DNA from: Yoonia sp. G8-12
Lineage (GTDB): Bacteria; Pseudomonadota; Alphaproteobacteria; Rhodobacterales; Rhodobacteraceae
NCBI RefSeq assembly: GCF_038443675.1
Contig: NZ_CP151762.1
Location: forward strand, 3,286,001-3,350,000
Direction: 5' to 3'
DNA: 64,000 bases
Shown here: positions 59,029 through 64,000 of the stretch, one piece after another
Layout of the letters: each line of letters begins with the position of its first letter
Position numbering within the stretch: the stretch's first letter is position 1
Position numbers and translations under genes: made by a program
The notes under the pieces: model-generated
What the model was told of the DNA's origin: nothing
The model's database searches: none
Seen by the model: only the letters and a program-made list of their open reading frames with translations

Positions 59029-59903
59029 GGCGCGACGATATGATGCCCTGCGGCTTTGATCTCTTCCGCAAGTTTGTCGATGTGTGCAGGCCCGACTTCA
59101 CAGCAGCCGCCAACAATCGTGGCCCCTTGGTTGATCCAATCCATCGCAAAACGGGCATAGGCCTCTGGCCCAAGGTCGCGACGGGGGCTTAGTGCATCAA
59201 CGGTCGGCTTATCTTTCAGAAAATCTTTGGTGATCTGGGTGAACCCGTTGGCATAGGCACCAAAAGGTTTGCCGCTTTGCGCCAGCACGGCAATCGCGGC
59301 GTTGATTGCTTCCGGGGCCGAGCAGTTCACCAAAAGTGCCGCAGCCTTGCTTGCAATCGGCAACACATCGGCCAACGGTTCGCCCGAACGCAGTTTGGTG
59401 CCATCTTCGTCATCAACGGTGAGGGCCAACCACACGGGCTTGCCAGTCGATGCGGCAGCTTCCAGCACCGCGCTGGCGTGGGCGACGGAGGCGACAGTTT
59501 CGCAAATCAGCAGATCGACATGGGGTGCCAGTATATTGGCCACTTCCGTATAGGTGGCCACGGCTTCGTCATGGGCTGGAAACAGATCGGGACGGTAGGA
59601 TGCGCGCAGCGGCCCGATGGAGCCTGCCAAGACGCCTGCGTCTTTTGCCTCGTCCAAAGCAGCGGCATGCAAGGCCGCGAACCGATCTTCCATTCCCGTC
59701 CCTTCCAACCTGTCATGCAGGATGGCGTAGGTATTGGTTGTGTGCACCGTCGCACCGGCAGCACGGTAATCGGCATGGACCTGTGCCACCAATCCGGGAT
59801 GGTCGATCATCACCTGCGTCGACCATAGCGGCGTGGGCCTGTCGCCTGCACGATGGACAAGTTCCTGCCCCATGCCGCCGTCAAGAAGGATGATATCTGT
59901 CAC
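59025..59903 (-). CDS. Homocysteine S-methyltransferase family protein (betaine-homocysteine methyltransferase-like)
   Basis: A 292-aa TIM-barrel protein with zinc ligands in LVNCSAPEAI and VGGCCEVGPAH, the signature of homocysteine S-methyltransferases and BHMT. GTG 59903 has GGAGA upstream. The methyl donor is not shown by the sequence. Its place between two DMG/sarcosine dehydrogenase-type genes suggests betaine or a related methylated amine as donor, giving dimethylglycine for the neighbours. The alternative is S-methylmethionine as donor. Confidence 0.83.
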   Translation of the reverse strand: MTDIILLDGGMGQELVHRAGDRPTPLWSTQVMIDHPGLVAQVHADYRAAGATVHTTNTYAILHDRLEGTGMEDRFAALHAAALDEAKDAGVLAGSIGPLRASYRPDLFPAHDEAVATYTEVANILAPHVDLLICETVASVAHASAVLEAAASTGKPVWLALTVDDEDGTKLRSGEPLADVLPIASKAAALLVNCSAPEAINAAIAVLAQSGKPFGAYANGFTQITKDFLKDKPTVDALSPRRDLGPEAYARFAMDWINQGATIVGGCCEVGPAHIDKLAEEIKAAGHHIVAP

Positions 59904-59944
59904 GAATAGGGGTCTCCGAAGCTCTATAGGTCCGACGGGCGGGA

Positions 59945-62398
59945 TTACGCCCTGATCCGGCTGTTGTCCGGATCCCAAAGAGGCTGATCCTCTTGAATTG
60001 TCGCTATATAACGTTCGCCGTAGATATCAACGTGAACCTTTGCACCTGGCACAGCGGCATCTGCGCGCAGCATGCCAAGTGCGATGGATTTATCCACGCG
60101 GTAGCCCCAGCCGCCCGATGTGGTTTCACCCGCCACCTCATCGCCCACCCAGATCGTCGACATATAAGGCGCATCCGCAGGGCCGGGATTATCTAGCGTC
60201 AGGGTGACGAAACGCTTTCTCACTCCCGCCTGCTTTTCAGCCAGCAAAGCCGCCTTGCCGGGGAAATTCTGTGGTTTGTCGAACTTGATGAACCGCTCCA
60301 GTCCGCCTTCGAGCAGCGAATAATCCGTGCTCAGATCGCCCTTCCACGCGCGATAACCTTTCTCCAGACGCAGGGCGTTCAGGGCAAACATGCCGAAAGG
60401 CACCGCACCCGCTCCCAGCACCGCGTCATAGAGCGCGGGGATATTGGCGTTGGCGGCGTGTATTTCCCACCCCAGCTCGCCCGCGAAACTGACGCGGGCC
60501 AGCGCGCAATCCACACCGGCCACCTTCGCCGCCTGATGGCTTAGCCAACCCGCCGACAAATCGGCCTCGGTCCCGAGGCTCTCAAACAAGTCCCGCGCCT
60601 TCGGTCCCGTCACAATCAACGTGGAATATTCGGTCGTGTGATCGGTCAGCGATAGACCCTCTGGAAGCCCGTCTTTCAGCACCTCATAGTCGTGCCACTG
60701 CGCCGAGGCTGCCGTGATCAGCGTAAAATGATCCTCGGCGTGCCGCATGACCGACATCTCGGTCAGGATGCGCCCGCGATCATCGGCAAAATAGGCAAGG
60801 TTCATGCGCCCGATCTTCGGCAATGCACCCGCAATCCGCCCGCGCAGAAATTCTGCAGCACCTTCACCCGACAGGTTGAAGCGTGAGAAACCGGGCAGGT
60901 CCAAGACACCTACGCCATCGCGCACCGCTTCGCATTCCGCCTTTACGCGTGGCTGCCAAGGGCCGTCCCGCTCCCATGTCTCGGTCGCCGCAAGCGAGGT
61001 GTCATCGCCATCCGTGGCAAACCAGTTGGCCCGTTCCCAGCCGTTGTAGGCGCCCATCTGACCGCCCAAAGCAATAACCTTGTCATGCACGGGCGACAGT
61101 TTCTTGTCGCGCCCGGCAGGCCACATCTTGTGCGGGAAATGCATGCCGTATTCATGGCCGTAGATTTCCACTGCCTTCTGGTGGCAATAATCCTGATCGG
61201 TGTAATCGGTATAACGGCGCGGATCACAGGCCCACATATCCCACTCGGTCTGGCCATCAACGATCCATTCCGCCGCAACCTTGCCAGCGCCACCCCCTTG
61301 GGTGATGCCAAAGGTAAAGACACAAGCCTCAAAGGCGTTCTTCACACCCGGCATCGGACCCAACAACGGCAAACCATCGGGCGCATAAGGGATCGGGCCG
61401 TTGATCACACGGCCCACGCCAGCAGTGCCAAGGATCGGCACGCGGGCCATGGCATCTTCGATATACCACTCCAGTCGCTCCAGATCGTCGGGGTAGAGCT
61501 GGAAGCTGAAATCATCGGGCTGCGGATCGTTGGGCGTGACCCAATGGGCCTTGCAGTTGCGCTCATACGGACCAAGGTTCAGGCCGTTTTTATCCTGCCG
61601 CAGATAGTAAGAGCTATCCACATCGCGCAGCAGCGGCACCTTGCCGCCGTTCTTTTCTGTCCACTCCTTGAGTTCAGGGATTTCGTCGGTCAGGAAATAC
61701 TGATGCGACATGGTGACCATCGGCACGGTGCGCCCGCCGTAAGGTTTGAACCACTCACCAATGCGCTGGGCATAATACCCGCCCGCGTTCACAACTTTTT
61801 CGCAGTCGATATCACCTTTTTCGGTATGCACGGTCCACGTGCCATTGGCATGCTGGGTCACACCCGTCGCACTACAGAATCGCTCGATCTTGGCCCCCAT
61901 CTGCCGCGCACCTTTGGCCAAGGCCTGCGTCAACTGCGCGGGGTCAATATCGCCGTCATCAGGATCGTAAAGCGTGCCTTCCAGATCATGTGTCTCAAGG
62001 AACGGATACATCTGTTGTGCTTCATCCGGCGTCATCAGTTTGAGATTCAGCCCCTGATAATTCGCCATGCTCATGGCACGCGCGAATTCCTGCATACGTT
62101 CCTTGGAGTGCGCCAGCCGGATTGATCCGGTGACGTGATAGTTCATCGGATAATCCACCTCATCGGCCAGCCGCTTGTAAAGACCCAGCGAATAGCGCTG
62201 CATGTTCATGACCGCCCAAGAGGTGCTGAATGACGGGCAATTCCCCGCAGCATGCCACGTCGATCCGGCAGTCAACTCGTTCTTTTCAAGCAGAACACAA
62301 TCGGTCCAGCCCTTCTTTGCCAGATGATAAAGGGTCGACACCCCCACAACACCGCCACCAATAATCACAACACGCGCAGAAGTTGGGAAGTCATCCAT
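59945..62398 (-). CDS. FAD-dependent dimethylglycine/sarcosine dehydrogenase-type enzyme with GcvT-like C-terminus (copy 2)
   Basis: 817 aa from ATG 62398. The same three-part layout as copy 1: VVIIGGGVVGVSTLYHLAKKGW, AGSTWHAAGNCPSFSTSW, a middle FAD domain (VFTFGITQGGGAGKVAAEWI) and the C-terminal GcvT-like domain (RLEKGYRAWKGDLSTDYSLLEGG). Clearly divergent from copy 1 in sequence, so probably a different methylated substrate (dimethylglycine versus sarcosine, or another). Starts at the end of the 70-aa gene (8-base overlap) and is followed by the homocysteine methyltransferase gene after 41 bases. Confidence 0.88.
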   Translation of the reverse strand: MDDFPTSARVVIIGGGVVGVSTLYHLAKKGWTDCVLLEKNELTAGSTWHAAGNCPSFSTSWAVMNMQRYSLGLYKRLADEVDYPMNYHVTGSIRLAHSKERMQEFARAMSMANYQGLNLKLMTPDEAQQMYPFLETHDLEGTLYDPDDGDIDPAQLTQALAKGARQMGAKIERFCSATGVTQHANGTWTVHTEKGDIDCEKVVNAGGYYAQRIGEWFKPYGGRTVPMVTMSHQYFLTDEIPELKEWTEKNGGKVPLLRDVDSSYYLRQDKNGLNLGPYERNCKAHWVTPNDPQPDDFSFQLYPDDLERLEWYIEDAMARVPILGTAGVGRVINGPIPYAPDGLPLLGPMPGVKNAFEACVFTFGITQGGGAGKVAAEWIVDGQTEWDMWACDPRRYTDYTDQDYCHQKAVEIYGHEYGMHFPHKMWPAGRDKKLSPVHDKVIALGGQMGAYNGWERANWFATDGDDTSLAATETWERDGPWQPRVKAECEAVRDGVGVLDLPGFSRFNLSGEGAAEFLRGRIAGALPKIGRMNLAYFADDRGRILTEMSVMRHAEDHFTLITAASAQWHDYEVLKDGLPEGLSLTDHTTEYSTLIVTGPKARDLFESLGTEADLSAGWLSHQAAKVAGVDCALARVSFAGELGWEIHAANANIPALYDAVLGAGAVPFGMFALNALRLEKGYRAWKGDLSTDYSLLEGGLERFIKFDKPQNFPGKAALLAEKQAGVRKRFVTLTLDNPGPADAPYMSTIWVGDEVAGETTSGGWGYRVDKSIALGMLRADAAVPGAKVHVDIYGERYIATIQEDQPLWDPDNSRIRA

Positions 62399-62603
62399 AT
62401 CCTTTGGTTCCTTTAGTCGGGGATGTGCGGCGCATCATCCAAAGAGTTATGTCCAGCAGGCGCCATCCGTATAGGCCGGTCAAGACAATCTGCGGCACTC
62501 CGCCGGTGATTTGCGCCAATCGGCGCGTCCCCTGGGTGCGGCCGTGCGGAATAAAAAAGGGAAGGGCCTCAGCGCCAAATTCACAACGTCCATGCAGCGT
62601 CAT
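62391..62603 (-). CDS. 70-aa hypothetical protein between regulator and dehydrogenase
   Basis: ATG 62603 has an AGGAG site nine bases upstream. The protein begins MTLHGRCEFGAEALPFFIPH and has an internal hydrophobic stretch (QITGGVPQIVLTGLYGWRLL, then DITLWMM), possibly one membrane segment, and a basic end. No family known to me. It starts nine bases past the regulator's stop and overlaps the dehydrogenase start by eight bases, so it is translationally tied into the cluster. Confidence 0.6.
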   Translation of the reverse strand: MTLHGRCEFGAEALPFFIPHGRTQGTRRLAQITGGVPQIVLTGLYGWRLLDITLWMMRRTSPTKGTKGYG

Positions 62604-62611
62604 CGCATCTC

Positions 62612-63178
62612 CTAATATATCGGGGGCGACATCACCCAAACGACCTCGCAGGGCGTGTCGTGGGTGTTCCACCATTGAAACTGCTGCCCCCGCAGGCGGA
62701 AACTGTCACCCGCCGCGAGGTGAAAGTGCTGCCCATCAAGGGCGATCTCAAAGTTCCCTTTGATGATATAGCACACCTCTTGGGTCGGTCGGCTAAGTGG
62801 TTCTGGCAGAAACGAATGCGGGGCGAATTCGGCATGGATGACTTCGAAATCGTCGGTCAGATCAGGCGACAACAGCGCCTCGGTCAGCCCTGCGGTGCGG
62901 CTGCCAATCGGACGGCGGGCATGGGATCGCACAATATGGCCTTCTTCCTCGGGGGGAATAGCAACCTTGAAAAAGCTTGAAATCGACACATCAAGCGCCT
63001 CGGCGATACGCGTCAGGTCGGTACGGTCTGGATAGGACAAATCACGCTCGACCTGGCTCAACCAGCCAACCGAGCGGCCCAACGTGACCGCAAGATCAGC
63101 CAGCGTGATCCGCCGCGCTTTGCGCAAGGATCGTATATCCGCCCCCAGCGACGAAACGGTGTTGTTTTCATCCCGCAT
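62612..63178 (-). CDS. XRE-family regulator with C-terminal cupin domain
   Basis: A 188-aa regulator with an N-terminal helix-turn-helix (IRSLRKARRITLADLAVTLG, then SVGWLSQVERDLSY) and a C-terminal cupin (EVCYIIKGNFEIALDGQHFH). This XRE-cupin type (PuuR/SutR-like) controls catabolic genes, often for amines or polyamines. ATG 63178 is the start; an upstream in-frame ATG is unlikely. First gene of the minus-strand cluster, so it may control it. About 100 bases upstream lies the fRMsr-like gene on the same strand. Confidence 0.88.
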   Translation of the reverse strand: MRDENNTVSSLGADIRSLRKARRITLADLAVTLGRSVGWLSQVERDLSYPDRTDLTRIAEALDVSISSFFKVAIPPEEEGHIVRSHARRPIGSRTAGLTEALLSPDLTDDFEVIHAEFAPHSFLPEPLSRPTQEVCYIIKGNFEIALDGQHFHLAAGDSFRLRGQQFQWWNTHDTPCEVVWVMSPPIY

Positions 63179-63279
63179 GACCGCACCGTGAAAAAATGAC
63201 ACAAATATTCATATATCGTGGTCCTCAAAATTCGCAAAATGTTTTCGTGCTCAATATTGCGGACAGTGTCACCGCCGGG

Positions 63280-63732
63280 TTATTTTGCAAAGGCCAGATT
63301 AAGGACCGATTGCATGCCTGAAACATCGTCCTGATCAAAGGCATCAGGTTGATCGCTGTCGATATCAAACACTCCGAGCAGCGCGCCCTGGCTGTCGTAG
63401 ACCGGCAGGACCAGTTCGGAACGGGTGCTGCTGGCGCAGGCGATATGGCCGGGGAAGGCATCAACATCGGGCACAAGCTGCACTTCGCCTGTTCGGGCGG
63501 CAGCACCGCAAACGCCCCGCGAAAACGGGATCACCAGACAGCCGTGGCCGCCCTGATACGGCCCGATCTTGAGCATTTCAGGCCCCGTCACCCTGTAAAA
63601 CCCCGTCCAGTCAAAGCGCGCATCGCTTTGGTGTACCTCACAGGCCACCGTGGCCATCAAGGAGATCACGTCATCCTCACCCTCGGTCAGGGCCGCAATC
63701 GTCTTGGTCAGGTCGTCATAATTCACGCGCAT
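63280..63732 (-). CDS. Free methionine-(R)-sulfoxide reductase-type GAF protein
   Basis: A 150-aa single GAF-domain protein with the fRMsr pattern: FDWTGFYRV, LVIPFSRGVCGAAARTGE with one redox Cys and IACASSTRSELVLPVYDS with a second. These reduce free R-methionine sulfoxide in the cytosol. The spacing of the Cys supports activity. It starts at ATG 63732 and overlaps the upstream oxidoreductase gene by 17 bases. Confidence 0.88.
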   Translation of the reverse strand: MRVNYDDLTKTIAALTEGEDDVISLMATVACEVHQSDARFDWTGFYRVTGPEMLKIGPYQGGHGCLVIPFSRGVCGAAARTGEVQLVPDVDAFPGHIACASSTRSELVLPVYDSQGALLGVFDIDSDQPDAFDQDDVSGMQSVLNLAFAK

Positions 63733-64000
63733 CGCGCTGGTCTCCTTGGTCGGTTGAAACAGAAAGTACGATCTTTCCGGTATAGGCTTTGTCCGCAAAC
63801 GCGGCCTGTGCCGCGGCAATGTCGCGCAAAGGAAAACAGGCTGCAACCAGTGGTTTTATTGCGCCACTTTCGATCAGTGCGATCAAGTTGGCAAAGACGC
63901 CCGGTTCCAACACCGTACAGCCGTAAAAGCGCAAATCCTTTAGGTAAAGGGTGCGCAAATCGAGCAATACAATCGGCCCGCCCACAGCGCCGGACACGGA
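63716..64000 (-). CDS. MDR quinone oxidoreductase-type protein, C-terminal end (gene continues past window)
   Basis: The last 94 residues of a medium-chain dehydrogenase/reductase: GAVGGPIVLLDLRTLYLKDL, RFYGCTVLEPGVFANLIALI and the C-terminal AAAQAAFADKAYTGKIVL, as in zinc-independent quinone reductases. The gene enters from the right edge on the minus strand, so start and nucleotide-binding region are not visible. Overlaps the fRMsr-type gene by 17 bases. Confidence 0.8.
   Translation of the reverse strand, partial: SVSGAVGGPIVLLDLRTLYLKDLRFYGCTVLEPGVFANLIALIESGAIKPLVAACFPLRDIAAAQAAFADKAYTGKIVLSVSTDQGDQRDAREL

Noticed and set aside
61085..62125. 346-codon open frame on the plus strand
   Set aside because: Antisense to FAD-GcvT gene copy 2; no motif, no ribosome site.

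Overview
The window looks like a chromosomal segment of a marine Rhodobacteraceae (Roseobacter-group) alphaproteobacterium. Supporting signs are a serC-serA operon behind an alphaproteobacterial serC-type leader, a PhyR-NepR-EcfG general stress response locus, an oxidoreductase-SelD fusion, an IalB-like protein, two dimethylglycine/sarcosine dehydrogenase-type flavoproteins, and moderately high GC. I cannot fix the genus from sequence alone. I see no tRNA, rRNA, CRISPR array, insertion sequence or prophage.

Layout. 0-6.2 kb: selenium use (selD fusion, mnmH), a metallophosphatase, and serine synthesis (serA, serC). 6.2-27.1 kb: a compact stress island of small envelope and stress proteins (entericidin, CsbD, DUF883/ElaB-like, DUF1328, Dps, DUF2945, PRC-barrel, DUF2254, MscS, AI-2E family, PLD-like) built around phyR/nepR-ecfG and a HisKA_2 kinase. 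Fourteen exact GGAAC-N16/17-(C/T/A)GTT sites, the EcfG-type promoter, lie in or beside intergenic gaps there, several as back-to-back divergent pairs. One of them precedes no protein gene but a roughly 86-nt stretch ending in a strong terminator, which makes a candidate stress-induced small RNA. 27.1-36 kb: serB, a trans-sulfuration-type PLP enzyme, a rhodanese, an OmpR-family regulator, ribA, yrbL-like, an L,D-transpeptidase, rppH and a lytic transglycosylase. 36-46.4 kb: rnr, dapE, dapD with small unknowns between them, a LOG-family protein, rlmN, an IalB-like protein and an asparaginase. 46.4-55.5 kb: a Hint-domain protein, xthA, an MDR oxidoreductase, then rsfS-rlmH-gpmI-envC-like-ctpA, and a Tat-exported metallo-beta-lactamase-fold protein. 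55.5-63.2 kb: a minus-strand betaine/dimethylglycine catabolism cluster (XRE-cupin regulator, 70-aa unknown, FAD-GcvT oxidase, homocysteine methyltransferase family, GlxA/AraC-type regulator, second FAD-GcvT oxidase). The last kilobase holds an fRMsr-type GAF protein and the end of an MDR oxidoreductase.

Caution on quality. Six otherwise normal genes (serC, App1-like, HisKA_2 kinase, MATE, L,D-transpeptidase, EnvC-like) are each broken by one missing base inside a run of five or six G/C. One inserted base restores a full frame in every case. I read this as systematic homopolymer undercalling rather than gene decay, so they are annotated as single genes. The App1-like gene also appears to lack an internal block of codons, which one base cannot explain.
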